64,000 bases of DNA from Nemertoderma westbladi (GCA_032718475.1 JAUCBJ010009158.1:44143-108142), one strand, 5' to 3'. Shown: positions 32,201-43,500, counted from the first letter of the stretch. A program made the numbers and translations. The notes: generated by a model not told the origin, from the letters alone.

Positions 32201-34016
32201 GCTTTGGATTTTGGTTCTTCCAAGGCATAACAACCCCAGCCCTATTTTCTATGGAGGTGGTTGGAATATGGATAAATTCTGACGACGGGACAGTCACGGG
32301 GAGGTGTAAAATGTGCCACCCCAACTCAGGAGCACCAACAAGCCGAGCAAACACGGTCTTTTGTTTACTAGCTTGTTTCTGCAATTCCTCCTTGCGCAGA
32401 ATGGCGGGACCTGAAATTTTAATGTTCTTCAGCTCATCCTCCTGAGCGTGAACTACATTGGCCGAGGCTTGGCCTGCGGTGAATCGTACGTCCCGTTTCT
32501 CCTCAGCACCGGCAGCGTATTTGACGCAATAATGTGAACTGGTGCAACCATCGCACACTAACAGGTTGTCGTTGCACTGTGTGGCCGCAAATAATCTGTT
32601 GTTACAGGGCGAGAATATTGGATAGGTATACTCTGAGGCGTAGAAGTGTTTCCCAGCACGGATTGGGGTATGCAATTGGAAGGTGCCGTATTCATTGATT
32701 GTGGCCATACCCAGTCGTTGGTAGACCTGTAACGCTTCCTTGGAATGATTGTTTGGTAACTCTTCATAATAATGTCCATGCGATGGCGGGTTCACGTGTT
32801 TGCGGCAAATACGCTGTCCGGAAGAGTCTACCTTCTTATGGCAGGTAAACCCCGATTTCTCACAATCGTGGATGAGACGTACCAGATTGCGGTAAATCTC
32901 ATCCAGGTGGTCTCTGTCTCGTATGAGACCCTCAGCAAGGAACTCCTCAATCTCATCATTAGTAAAGAATGTCTGTTCAGAGGCTCTGATGCGGAGAAAT
33001 ACCTCATCAGACTCTTTGTCGGCATTCTTTACTATGATTAGAGAATGTATATGTGGTACATTCCCTTTGGTGTCCTGGAACTCCCAGGTGTACCACATAT
33101 CGTCAACCTCACCAAGAGGCTGCTCAGCTGAAAATCTAATGTAATTCATATGATAAGATCCAGCTCTTTGGACGGACCGGAGGAGCTGGATCATGGCGGA
33201 CTGGCGAATCGATTCTGCCATCTTACGAGTGTAAGTTTCCCCAACACAGGGAAGTCCGTTATCTAAGATGTATTGTTGGCGGTGTTTCTCGACAATACAT
33301 TCTACCTGGTGAAATATAGGCTTCACACCGTAGTGGCTGTCCATGGAGAAAGAGTGAGTATAAAAATATGTAGGCTCACCCCTCTCGGCTAGCCAACTAG
33401 CCAATTCAATGACCCGGGTGTTACTGTCAGTAACATCCAGGTTTAATAACCCTGTCTGAATTCCTTTTGGCAGGGTTCCAGCAAAATTTAGTATATCTTC
33501 CCAACCACGGTTGGAAACAAATCTGGTGTCCGTATTTCTTAATAAAATATTTAATAAAGCATCGAAAATAAACTGCAAGTAGCGTGGGTCGGTGGAGGTT
33601 AAAAGGTCTTGGTTTAAAACCCGCACTTGCAATTGGTTACTAAGTGTTTCAAACCCCAACATTTTCCGGGCGCTGGAATTTCCCCAAAGGGGATGAGGTA
33701 TGGCACCCGGAATTGAACCATCCTCCATTAATTGCCAAAAAATGGAAGGGAAAAGAATTGATTCGGGGTACATTAATGATACGGACTTTGTTGGTGTAGT
33801 GGCTACGAGATTTTCCAGCCATCTCTTAAACGATGCTGGCGTATCTACCACATGTCCCCTTCGTTGTAAGAGTCCCATCCCGTGGTTGAGAATAACATGT
33901 CCAGGGACCATCTTTCTTTCAACATTAAAAGAAAGGCTCGACAGACCACTGTCTGTCTGAGGAACAGCACCTGCCGGGTCATGGCCAGTGTCATCAGAAA
34001 ATACACTGGCATTCAT
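29229..34016 (-). CDS. HUH/Rep endonuclease - SF1 helicase - GIY-YIG protein
   Basis: 1595 uninterrupted codons from ATG 34016. Residues ~215-420: Helitron-type Rep region with PTYFYTHSFSMDSHYG, then WEFQDTKGNVPHIHSLIIV, where HIH (322-324) is the HUH metal-binding motif, and a following Cys/His block (IHDCEKSGFTCHKK...CRKHV). I cannot place the catalytic tyrosine with confidence. Residues ~960-1330: Pif1-like SF1B helicase with Walker A GPPGTGKT (~980), VLFVEEIG (~1068-1075) and ATGDTKQLPPV (~1105). Residues ~1455-1545: GIY-YIG nuclease-like fold, GYVYCLISRPCPNVTYIGES with downstream Arg and His/Asn (ALKNHNQGG). A HUH enzyme nicks and joins single strands, the helicase unwinds; a GIY-YIG domain adds a second possible nuclease. 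Upstream, one in-frame TAA (34050-34052) divides it from related coding sequence. Confidence 0.85.
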   Translation of the reverse strand: MNASVFSDDTGHDPAGAVPQTDSGLSSLSFNVERKMVPGHVILNHGMGLLQRRGHVVDTPASFKRWLENLVATTPTKSVSLMYPESILFPSIFWQLMEDGSIPGAIPHPLWGNSSARKMLGFETLSNQLQVRVLNQDLLTSTDPRYLQFIFDALLNILLRNTDTRFVSNRGWEDILNFAGTLPKGIQTGLLNLDVTDSNTRVIELASWLAERGEPTYFYTHSFSMDSHYGVKPIFHQVECIVEKHRQQYILDNGLPCVGETYTRKMAESIRQSAMIQLLRSVQRAGSYHMNYIRFSAEQPLGEVDDMWYTWEFQDTKGNVPHIHSLIIVKNADKESDEVFLRIRASEQTFFTNDEIEEFLAEGLIRDRDHLDEIYRNLVRLIHDCEKSGFTCHKKVDSSGQRICRKHVNPPSHGHYYEELPNNHSKEALQVYQRLGMATINEYGTFQLHTPIRAGKHFYASEYTYPIFSPCNNRLFAATQCNDNLLVCDGCTSSHYCVKYAAGAEEKRDVRFTAGQASANVVHAQEDELKNIKISGPAILRKEELQKQASKQKTVFARLVGAPELGWHILHLPVTVPSSEFIHIPTTSIENRAGVVMPWKNQNPKHPAHTECERVRSQLLNLPSHRHFTSNQTMTMVDQQDSIISVDLMTVFCLRPPELLFVLRPKLYLTWFAQIKLPSKKSEIKSIHERKLRTNIRESMWVDGTNHIVQLRPSAVNELKSYCTNYNCKHANDSDRVTDMLSIIHQIELNDKQVTSNYVYQNCIFKDKIPIACDRTITPMNPVKFLVHLLLSMGEFITEIDLFLVPTMRDSFIRAGLLPAAGPYTQENVDQILTKYQWEQLRHVPGGVRMSDKYIVAADHVLQNLILNNEVTTYDTPTVLLSTLQEENTIKIAGMLHDLKLATIRALKFDVAIVNMPSLDELMAATLERPLPWKPQLGMAPGQSQESMEEQKYAIECITRAVDRLLSGHHSYSKFPVILGPPGTGKTLVMCYGAVYAIAGGANIIFTSLAAERAVKFGGIHIHQLLPIPVIDHEGGITNVTVNSEQTVRKLHNHKEKLAYLRNLHVLFVEEIGTVSAEMFAVLDQVLRHVRENDSPLGGVLMIATGDTKQLPPVKGHPIWVSTHMFTTFNIILLNHFVRSALDPDLIRVNTLIRKLHLSEDEIIEYTSILSRKCNFVRTWDEVDSSTLRVFGKRKAERQSVKHMLHVVGSSGKECMAVTAEDEESVTGQSAWKSASAATSKVLNNRTDEQVLTLFCGAVMRVTRNDLSRKGCFQGQLCVVTSLPTQPLGPFKVMVAPPGQRSVPDDLQGSGWKEYTIRKFQSLSYSVGRGISGRRTQYPLRHFIAATIHRILGDTILKLATAISEVESEYHLWLRSQLIVLISRLELLINLTFVGNKDDILLATSTLLRQVSQYDVYIEHVLSVVATNAQRLPSDLYPVVDMSLHPFRPGNVTLPQTTSGYVYCLISRPCPNVTYIGESQSLVSALKNHNQGGTFGTSDDFTSNISLRPWAVLAFFTGFDYQLGTSYQRQQVIAGWKLRINELYDWTNAPPKEVLVAAHDTLQIHKPFHPDLNLVVCGSLKDPPDFLKRPTDKQN

Positions 34017-34049
34017 TGCAAAATCTAGATCGTCTGTGTAATCTAGAGG

Positions 34050-34304
34050 TTAATGAGAGATGACCTCTACTTCCGGGGACACGTCACAATACACGTCATC
34101 AATGACGTCATCTTCACTAAATGGCTCATCATGCTCTACAGTCAGGATGGCCTCATCTTCCGGTGGAGGAAAAATGAAACTACCCCGTTCTGAAGAACAT
34201 GACTGCCAGTGCTTCCTGCAAAGTGCAGCTGCGCATTGCTTGCAGGGTTGCGCAGTAAATGCTGGACACCTCCAAGCAGCCATCCTTTTTGCACCTCGAC
34301 CCAT
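34050..34304 (-). pseudogene. linker segment of the giant gene, Cys/His-rich
   Basis: 84 codons in the same frame as 29229-34016, separated from it by a single TAA and 11 sense codons. It reads CPAFTAQPCKQCAAALCRKH then WQSC, a C-x8-C-x2-C-x4-C-x3-H-x3-C zinc-binding pattern, followed by an acidic stretch (EDDVIDDVYCDVSPE) that continues in style past the stop (LDYTDDLDFA). It overlaps the end of the preceding segment (34180-37230), whose sequence loses this character after the A5 run near 34292. Most simply, this is the middle of one long protein, reached by a +1 frame change. Confidence 0.65.
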
Positions 34305-37230
34305 TTTCTAATGTTTCTCCACATTTGAATATATTATTTCGCAGTTCTCTAATAAAGGGATGCCGGTGTGTGGCACATTTAACTTTAGATTGGCCACCCA
34401 TTGATTGTAAGGTTTGGTCCCTTAAAAGGGAGCCGTCTACACTATATATAGTTGTATAGACTGCGAGAGACCATTTTCGCAGTATGTCAGTCGGCAGTAC
34501 TGGAGACTTTGTTGGAGTCTTGTTAGACTCTATATACCATCCATTAACCCCGAAAGGATATGACTGGTATATGATGGCGGAAGTGGAGGACGAAGTGGCA
34601 AGGAGGCGTAATTGCCAGGTATTGATATGGTTTACGGAAATAATTTTCGCCGGGACAAATGGAGTGGAAAAGGCCGGTGATGGCCTTTCTACTTTTAAAT
34701 GGGAAAGAAGTCGAAATGATGCCGTTCGTGGCGTATCCATAAGCCTTTCTACTGTCGATATCAATACGACATTCACTTCCGAAGATGGTGGGAGATTCTG
34801 AATAAATGCAGACACATTTTCATTAGAAATAATGGCTCTATGTTCAATCCGAATATTTTCTATTTTGTTCAAATTGGAGAAGATAGTAGCCACTTGCTGC
34901 GGCACTGGCGCTGCGCCCTCTATTGATGGGATGTTACGTAAAACTTCATTAATTTGTAAATCAGTTGGTCGTTTAATGAATGGTATATTTCTATTACTAT
35001 TTTTTGAGGCAGTAAAGGGTTTACTATATTTAGACAAATAGCGTAGCAGATAGCCACACCATTTGAAGTTTCCGTCATTGACTGAAAGTTGTAATGACTT
35101 CCACACTGCATCCACGTTAAGTGAAATGGAAGAACAAAGATACAGTACCAAGTTGCTATTATCTTTTATGATAGGTACTAAGGGCATAGCGCCGTAGCCG
35201 TCGCAATTTTGCACGTTTGGAACAATTTTCGGCCACAATCTCATTTGGGACGAGTTGAACTGTACCGGATTTCCAACTACAGTACCTATTACAGGTTCGG
35301 GTATATTTGGGTGGTTGTTAAGTGGTTCAACAACGGCATCACCCTGGTCAGCCAACAAAACTGGTGACTGAACGCGGTTGCAAACTACGTTCCCCAGAGA
35401 AACTTGCTCCAAAACCTGATCAATCTGATCATCAGGAAGTGATCCAATATGTTCCGGATCATTTTCCTGAATATGTTCCAGATTAGGAACAGTCACAGTC
35501 CCTAACTGGTCCCGTAGTGCTAAAGCACTTGATAGAGGTAGTGCAGTACCTTTGGATAGGGCGGAGAACAGTCCCTGTAAATCCAAAGGTTTAAGGACAT
35601 TAATAAATTGCTCCATTGTCTGCTCAGACAACTGACCGTTATTTACAAGATTGTAAAGTAGGGCCAGGCAATCTGGGCGAGTTTGGAGCAATAATGATTC
35701 TAACTGCCCCACTCTCTCGTCTGTGACATCAAAACGTCGATCAGTCGTGAGAGTGAAGCTGGTCATACCGGAATACGCTCCCTGTTCCTCCCACATTTGG
35801 TAGGTGTGGGAAGCGTATCCGGCTTTGGCTGTTCGAAATGTTCTCGGAACAAACACTGCGGAGCCAAGGCGGTCGGGAATTGTGCAGGGGAAACTCCCTA
35901 AAACAGGGTTGGGTGGGACATGTAAGTAGCGAAGGGTATTGCCACCCTTGTGTAGTTTACACACACGAATGCACAATCCCTCTTCGTTGGATATCGTAAC
36001 TGACGGAGCAACTTGGAAAATTTCTAGGAACTTTACTGTCTCCATCCAATCAGGACGCATATATTTCAGATGTTTAGAGCAGTAGACAGTGAAGTCGGGG
36101 ACGACTTCATTTAGTATCGCCGCTAATGATATTGGTTTGGAGTATTCTAGAAACTCGTGACAGCCATAAACACATCTAACCGAACAACTTGGGTGTCGAT
36201 TAAGTGCGGCTATGAGTCTCACGAGTTTCATCGAGTTGATGTCATCTAGAAACACCGAGATATCAGTGGTAATATCTCTGAAATATGGTGGTGGCGTTTC
36301 TATGGTGACATCAACTAATGAGTGGTGCATTTGGGACACTGAAGGCAACCACGATTCCCGCAAGGATGTTGTGATGAATTTCCACGGATGAAAATCATCA
36401 ACCACACCTTTAACGGAAAGGAGGTGCCAGAGAACAGAGGGCCACATGAAATGCCATTGGCGGTTTGCAGACTTATTTTGTTTATCCAGATAAATTGTAC
36501 ATAGTGTGCACAGTATTGCACAATTATTATCTGTACTACTTTTATTTACATGTCCGAAGCGTTTATTACAGGCCACGGAATTACAGTATATATAGCCGAG
36601 GTCTAACTCGTTAGAGGGTAGAGCCCAACGAAAACAATTCTGGCACATTAAAATTTCTGTGCTGTGTGTTAATGATTGCGGTACCATCGCAATATCTGAC
36701 TCATTTGTGTTCAATGTGATTATAGAGCGCACTGCTTGGATGGCTCTATGTGACCTACAGTAGTACATAGAATCAAATGCCACAAAAGTGTTATGGCAAA
36801 CTAAACATTGTTGATGCCTACTAATTTCGAGAGGCTGGATGGAAACTTCTGAGTCACTTCCGATTACCTCCCCGTCCGAAGTAAAATCGTCAATATCATC
36901 ATCTGATAAATCAAATGATGACGATGAATCACCAGCTGATGATTTTTCTATTCTACTCACGTCACTGTCACTATCACTGCTTTCTATGTTAGCTGACGCT
37001 GCACTACGACTGGTATTACTTTCAGGGTTGCGTTTACTCCAACTCATTTGATGAGCATTGCAATATAAACTACTTGTTCTACAAATTCGACGGCATACCT
37101 GGCACCTTTGTCGGTTAACACGGGTTCTTGGAGTGTGAGACTCATTTTGGGACGACATCAGGATGGATTCCTCCTCGTCACTGTCGGGGTATTCTAAACT
37201 GGATTCCGACTCGAATCCATTATTGTACAA
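34180..37230 (-). CDS. N-terminal part of the giant protein, Cys/His-rich, function unknown
   Basis: 1016 codons; the first codon is TTG and the frame stays open upstream to a TGA at about 37265, so the true start is uncertain. Residues ~43-60 CQVCRRICRTSSLYCNAH, ~137-155 CLVCHNTFVAFDSMYYCRSH and ~190-240 CQNCFRW...CNSVACNKRFGH...CTLC are zinc-binding-like. Two acidic serine-rich stretches (residues ~5-25 and ~75-125) separate them. The middle (300-900) has no motif I recognise. The last ~20 residues after GSRCKKDGC look out of frame: the 84-codon frame at 34304-34050 continues better. I expect it to be the N-terminal two-fifths of one transposition protein with the helicase segment. Confidence 0.7.
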   Translation of the reverse strand: MYNNGFESESSLEYPDSDEEESILMSSQNESHTPRTRVNRQRCQVCRRICRTSSLYCNAHQMSWSKRNPESNTSRSAASANIESSDSDSDVSRIEKSSAGDSSSSFDLSDDDIDDFTSDGEVIGSDSEVSIQPLEISRHQQCLVCHNTFVAFDSMYYCRSHRAIQAVRSIITLNTNESDIAMVPQSLTHSTEILMCQNCFRWALPSNELDLGYIYCNSVACNKRFGHVNKSSTDNNCAILCTLCTIYLDKQNKSANRQWHFMWPSVLWHLLSVKGVVDDFHPWKFITTSLRESWLPSVSQMHHSLVDVTIETPPPYFRDITTDISVFLDDINSMKLVRLIAALNRHPSCSVRCVYGCHEFLEYSKPISLAAILNEVVPDFTVYCSKHLKYMRPDWMETVKFLEIFQVAPSVTISNEEGLCIRVCKLHKGGNTLRYLHVPPNPVLGSFPCTIPDRLGSAVFVPRTFRTAKAGYASHTYQMWEEQGAYSGMTSFTLTTDRRFDVTDERVGQLESLLLQTRPDCLALLYNLVNNGQLSEQTMEQFINVLKPLDLQGLFSALSKGTALPLSSALALRDQLGTVTVPNLEHIQENDPEHIGSLPDDQIDQVLEQVSLGNVVCNRVQSPVLLADQGDAVVEPLNNHPNIPEPVIGTVVGNPVQFNSSQMRLWPKIVPNVQNCDGYGAMPLVPIIKDNSNLVLYLCSSISLNVDAVWKSLQLSVNDGNFKWCGYLLRYLSKYSKPFTASKNSNRNIPFIKRPTDLQINEVLRNIPSIEGAAPVPQQVATIFSNLNKIENIRIEHRAIISNENVSAFIQNLPPSSEVNVVLISTVERLMDTPRTASFRLLSHLKVERPSPAFSTPFVPAKIISVNHINTWQLRLLATSSSTSAIIYQSYPFGVNGWYIESNKTPTKSPVLPTDILRKWSLAVYTTIYSVDGSLLRDQTLQSMGGQSKVKCATHRHPFIRELRNNIFKCGETLENGSRCKKDGCLEVSSIYCATLQAMRSCTLQEALAVMFFRTG

Positions 37231-37330
37231 GTTACAGTATGAGTCGTGTGTTTCAATCTGGTTAGTACAGTACTTACGTTTTCACCAGAGTTAGTGTCTG
37301 TTGGTAACATGACCTGTACCTCAGGTGGTA

Positions 37331-37531
37331 CTATCTGGCTACTATAGTGATAATTTGGGGATCGTTGGCGTTTGATAGAGGAATCTCGCTGTTTATGGAT
37401 GACGTACCAACAGCAGACAATTCACAGCGGTCGCAAACTTCGGATAAACCCGACCGTTCGTTCGATATAATGCATTGGCATTTGGAACATTTGTTTATAT
37501 GTCGCTTACGTTTTTTGGACACGAAAAGCAT
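37331..37531 (-). CDS. small Cys-rich ORF, possible 5' exon of the giant gene
   Basis: 66 codons reading SKKRKRHINKCSKCQCIISN and VCDRCELSA, another CxxC...CxxC segment like those in the next ORF. It stops at 37331. The alternative frame next to it stays open from about 37410 to 37270 and ends at GAAAAC followed by GTAAGT, a perfect splice donor. TACTAAC and CAG lie within the next 20 bases, after which the giant frame is in phase. A 20-nt intron would be far too short for an animal, so a more distant acceptor or simple decay is likelier. Confidence 0.4.
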   Translation of the reverse strand: MLFVSKKRKRHINKCSKCQCIISNERSGLSEVCDRCELSAVGTSSINSEIPLSNANDPQIITIVAR

Positions 37532-40500
37532 TTTGATTTTAGAAAGGATTTAGACCCTTCACCACAGATACTCAGATTTAATAGTTTAATGTAATATTAG
37601 ACTTACAGTACGCCTACACATATATGTTTTATATTGTAATTAACAACAAATAAGGCAAAATTAACCCAATTGATCCAAGTAAATATCCTACAGTACAAAC
37701 AAACATTTACATTTACAAATAAACATTTAAACAGTAACAATAAACATAAACATTTAAACTTTTAAACAGTAACAATAAACATAAACATATAAACATTAAC
37801 AATAAACAAACATTTCCAATATTTAATTAAATAATTCGTATACTTATTTATATTCTGTTGAATATTCGATATATTCAGTAAAGTTCCACGCTTGTCCCAC
37901 AGCAGACTTAACTGGATCCAAGCAGAATTTAAACTTTATCTTTAACAGACTTACTGTATAACAGGTTCGTCGTGGAAATATGAATATATCTGAAAAGTAA
38001 ATAAAATTAATGTAAACGATTAAACGATGGTGGTAAAATAAAAGGTTAATTAGATTAACTAGTTAAGGATTAAAAGGCAGTATATACCAACTGTATAATG
38101 AAAGTAATTTTACCGGTACAGTAGGTAGGCCTACAGTACGTACTGTAATTTATTATTGGCGTATTCAAATTAAATTATTTCCGTCTAATTGAGTCGACGT
38201 AATTCGCAGGAAAAATGTTGTTCCCGTCGCTAATAGATACTGAGTTTTAATTGATAAGATAATTAACGGAAGAACTACTGTTTGTTATGTTGATGATAAC
38301 TATAATAATATTACGTGTTATAATAATTTATTTATATACTACTGTCAGACTAACGGTATCAGTTTATTATGCAGAATAAATCAGCAGGCCATTTACACAA
38401 CGTTGGTGGTAAACTTTTATTTAGTTGAAGAATCATCCGAAGAATCTTTAGGTTAAGTTAAACCTCCTTGTTAGGTTCAACGTTAGGTCCAACCTCCTTA
38501 TAAACACTGTGTGATTATTAAGCACTGAAAGAAAAATATTGCACAATACAGTACTTATACAGTATACAGAATAAATGGAAAGTGACGAAATAAATGTCGA
38601 CCTACAGTATAATACATAGGCTTATACAGTATTATACCATCGAATATGCAGGTTAATGTTATCTGTATCGCAAGCATTTATCATAGCGAACTGCGTACAT
38701 CAATTAATAAAATCTAATAATTTATTGTCACGATATTTTTACCCCTTGAAATTTTGTAATTTATTACATAAAGTACAACATAGGCCTAAATTACAGTTCG
38801 AGTTCGGTATTAGTTATAGGCCTAGTATGAGTTTATATTTAGTAAAACAACTTTTCAATGTGATTCCACCCACATGTGTGTAATTATTATTAAGATACTG
38901 TATGGGAGACCTACGATATTGTTTAAATACAGTACCGGTTGGCATAAGGTACAAGAACAAACTAAACGTGATTAACAAACCTGTTTGTTATACTTTGTTA
39001 CAATAATCTATCATCTGTTTCTATAACATCTGTAACATCTATAATCATCTGTTTCTGTATCTGTAATCGTTATGGGCGGAGAGACGAAGAGTAAGCGATG
39101 AGACGTAGTACGCTAATCGACATTACGACATACTGAATTCGATTAAATCGTCCGCGACCGCTATACTTCTTACCAATGACCAATCAATTTGTTTGATTAA
39201 TTTGTCTGTTTGTTAACCCTTGTCATCAGGTATAATTGGCCAAGTGATACTGTCTGACTGTAGTACTAAGTAAAACAATGACAACAGATGTTACCGATAG
39301 CGAAACTCATTAATTGCCTATCTTAAATAATAATTCAGGTTAAAAACACTTAAAATTTAAGAAACAAAACGTATCCAACCCTTTTGGGCGCCAAAGTAAA
39401 AGATCCTGTACATATACAGTAACTACTGATTGCAGCAACTACACCGGCAGACCGGTACCGCTACCGCTAAGCGCTACCAAAAGCAGACGGCCAGGCTGTC
39501 AGGCAGGCTCAAATACTTTTAGTACCGCGGTAGTAAATGCCACCGGCTTGGTCCTATACCAGGAACCGGTCATCAACTATCTGACCATCTGTTAGTCCAC
39601 TTATATCAGTTATGCTATGCTACTATCAGACTACATGTATGGTCAGATGGTGGTTAAGTAGCCCAACCATAAATACTTCCAGTATTATAAATGCAACTGT
39701 TTGTACAGCCTGACAGCTGTTACTGTAATCACTAGTCAATGTTCAGGCTCCTAAATATATAATTCATTATCAGTTACAGGTACAACCATCAGCGAATCAA
39801 ACTGTCAAATATACTTTCAGTTTTAAACCATAACACTGTTTTAGCTTAAACGTACCGATACCGCTTGTAGGCCTATATCGAGGTGTACTAAATAATTTTA
39901 GTTATTTATTTATTTGCAAACACTACCTACTTTTCTAAATAATGTTAGTTCTTAATTAAGATATTTTAGTTAATTCATCTTTTCGTTCACCTTGGCCTAC
40001 ATTTGGACTTAAGTGTAGGCCTATCCTTAATCAGCTGTATACCCTACCGGTACTAACTACTGTAGGCCTATCAACTACTAAATTTAGTAACTGCGCCGCT
40101 CTGCCGGTAGCTGTAATCAGCAGTGATTTTAGTTTACTGATAATAAAAACTTTTAGTAGGCCGAACAAGACGGTACCGGTAGCGCGGTAGCGTTTCCCTA
40201 ATCTGTGCCAGTTTAAACTATATAAATTTTAGCAACAGGCAACTCAACTAGGCCTATTATAAAAACTTTCAGTATTCTGAAAGTAAATACCTGCAGCTGT
40301 AATCACATGACAATGGTCAATAATTAATATGTACGGTACTGCAGTCTGGCAGTTCCTTTGACACGATCCATAGGCCTACATACACTTTCAGTTTTAAGCC
40401 AAGGCTTTTCTCATATACTTTCAGTTTGAAAATAAATATGTTCAGCTACATTTTTTAAAGTTACACTGCGTATTTATTTTACCTGGTATACAAAATTAAT

Positions 40501-43500
40501 CTGAAATTTGTTTGTATTTATGATCTGTATCGAGTTAGTGGCGCAAATTGTAAGAAATATTGAGTTCTTTTATGATAACTATAAATTATGCATATCATTT
40601 TTAAGCGCCCTTTATTCTATGATGCTTTCCTAATACCCTTCCCAAATATCCTTCCCTAAGTCCCTTAACGCCTTCCTTCATAATACTGAACACATTTGTC
40701 ACAACTGTCATTTTATCGAATATCCCTATTTATGGTAATTACACCAATATTATTATTAAAATACCGGTATATTAAATTATATTAAATTATATTATTATTA
40801 TATTATATATTATAATTTATATTGCATCGTATCTATATGTATCTATCCTAGAGGTCATGTTAACCAAAATTAATGGATGGGCTCGAATTTATTTTATAAA
40901 TTCGTGGCCATCCATTCCTTTCAATTTCATGAGTGCGCTTTAGTTTTCCAATACCCCATTAATTATGCATGGAGATAATTATTATATTCTTATTAAAAAA
41001 ATATAAGAATTATTATTTATACCAGCGGTAATATTATTTATTCAAAATATAATGTATTGATTGATTATTGAAAATGAAAATGATACATTTTTATTTATAC
41101 GGTAACTGTCTAATTCATAGATTAAAGTACAATTTGTGGCTTATATTTCTATTAATTTATAGTTTTTCTAAAAAAATTTGCCTCTACAGCAACTGTATAT
41201 CAACCATAAACCACTTAAAACAGAATTAATGAAATAAACATCCTGCACACACATTATACTGTACAAACATATACATACATATACACATACAGTATATATG
41301 TACAGCATACACGTTTGTTTTTAGTACCTGTAACAATGAATGTAGCTTTGTTTACTTCTGGCAATAATGCTGTAATAATAGGATGCCTGTTTTTCATACT
41401 TCTGCATTCTGTACTTAATACAAAATACAGACATACCTGTACCCTGAGTTACTTACCATAGACCATTATAGACTCCATAGACAGATAGACATACTGTATT
41501 TCAGTATTTCATTAGGCCTACTACAGTACTTGGTACTAATGTGCTGCTGTAGGCTGTATACTGCTATGCTGTTATTGTGATACGGTACAATAAAGAGATA
41601 AGATGCTCTTGATATACTTAAATATGAGATATACTGTATCGTAACTAACTGTCAGACTAACATCGTGGAAGTGCAGGCAGTACCGTACTGCTACTGCAGT
41701 ACAGCAGTATTACTGTATTACTGTATTATGCAGTTATGTAGGCCTAAACAGCTATATGTAACGTTGTAACTGTCGCCATAGCCAGAGCTCTATCAGTTAT
41801 AGAGTCTATAGAGTTGGAGTTATACCGTCAACAGTAAAGGCACGGAAACAGGGAAAGTCTACCTCTACAGCCAGACAGCTGTATGATCAGATGATGTAGG
41901 CCTACAGATGTAGGTGTTCTTCTACTTCTAAAAACACCCTAATACAGTACTACTCTGCTACTGCAGTACTGTACTACTGTGCTGTACTATGTACTATAGG
42001 CTTACATGATACACCGATACCTCGATACAGCAGCTGTACAGTGCAGCAGAGCAGTGATCAGGTGATAGGGAGATGGCCATTACGGCATTAACCTACCGCT
42101 ACCAGTCAACTAGAACTAGTCTCTGAGTCTACGTCGATATGCAGTTATCAGGTTATAATCCCTGAGTACTGACAGACTGAGTACCGGACTGTCGGAAGGC
42201 TGGCAGGAAGCTATCAGTTTCTGAATTACTTATGCAGGCCTACTGCAGTACTGCTACTTCCAGGTTCCAGCTAACCAATGTCTGGATGTGGTAATGTCGG
42301 TCTCGCCATGGAACTCGCCATCATCGGTAAGTTCTCTACCATCGTCTCGGCCGTTCAGCCGGTAAGGGCAGTCAGCTCTGCAGCTGGCTGGCTGGGCAGA
42401 CAGTTGCGCTTTTTACAACAAAGTACCACCATACCTGGCTATTCCTATTCTATATAGCTATCGTTGAGGTTAACCATTAACCTACCTGTTAACAGCTCAG
42501 CTCAATACCACCAACCTAACCCTAAATTCAGCGGTCTGGCTGTATCTCATTGTCTCATGACGTGTGAGTTTTACCGAGTTCGACTTCTATACCACCGCCG
42601 ATCAGCGTCGTTCCTATACAATATCCTACGGCAGTACAGCAGTGTCGGTTGTTGTACTCCCGTTCAGCCGTTACTCGACGATTGGCTACTACTACTGTAC
42701 AACGTCAGTATCTTCACATCGCTTCTGTCAACCGTATCCGTTTCTAACCCGCCGTGTCTCAACAACTTCCGTCTCATCGCGCGTTAAAACGTACTCTATT
42801 CTATCGGCTGTTAGCTAACAGGTTAATGTTCTTTACTACACGTGGTTACATATCTACGAGTTATGTAAATTAGTTCCAGTCTACCAAAACGATATTAATT
42901 AACACGCCGTCCTTGTGTTACATAACTCGAGGATTTTTTATTCACAATGTCATCCCTCTCTGTAACCCTTTCGTAACAGAAGTTATTCCGCAACCCGGCC
43001 CACCACCCATTAAAGCTAACATCTCGTCCTTGAGATGGGAAGGAAATAAAGTTTAGTCGGGATAAATAATAAACTGCGTCCAATTTATTTATTTACTACA
43101 AATATTCATTCGCCCCTATCCTAATCCCCTCCACCTCCCACTCTTATTATTTAATTCGGTTATTATATTTATAGGCCTACTCATTTAATGTTAGTTAATC
43201 TCATTTAATTAATAATATAACCGGAAGCGGTTTTGTATTAAATCTTTCCTATTTATATATATAAATCTATATTTTATTTCGTTCAATAAAGCCTTACATT
43301 ATATTATACACATGATATGTTTAATATAACTATTTATTATATGTTTCAGCAATATCATTTGCTGCAAAAATATATTTGGTTTATTCGTTGCTGAATAAAT
43401 TTCGATGCTTTATAAAATATATAATTAATCGTTTCTCGTGGCTCCTAATGCACTTTTTACATATACATTTATTTATATGTTGGGGTTTATATCCGTATGG

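Noticed and set aside
42280-42818. Plus-strand ORFs of 84-107 codons near 42.5 kb
   Set aside because: Two overlapping frames of similar length, no domain, and no related open frame in the matching part of the short unit.
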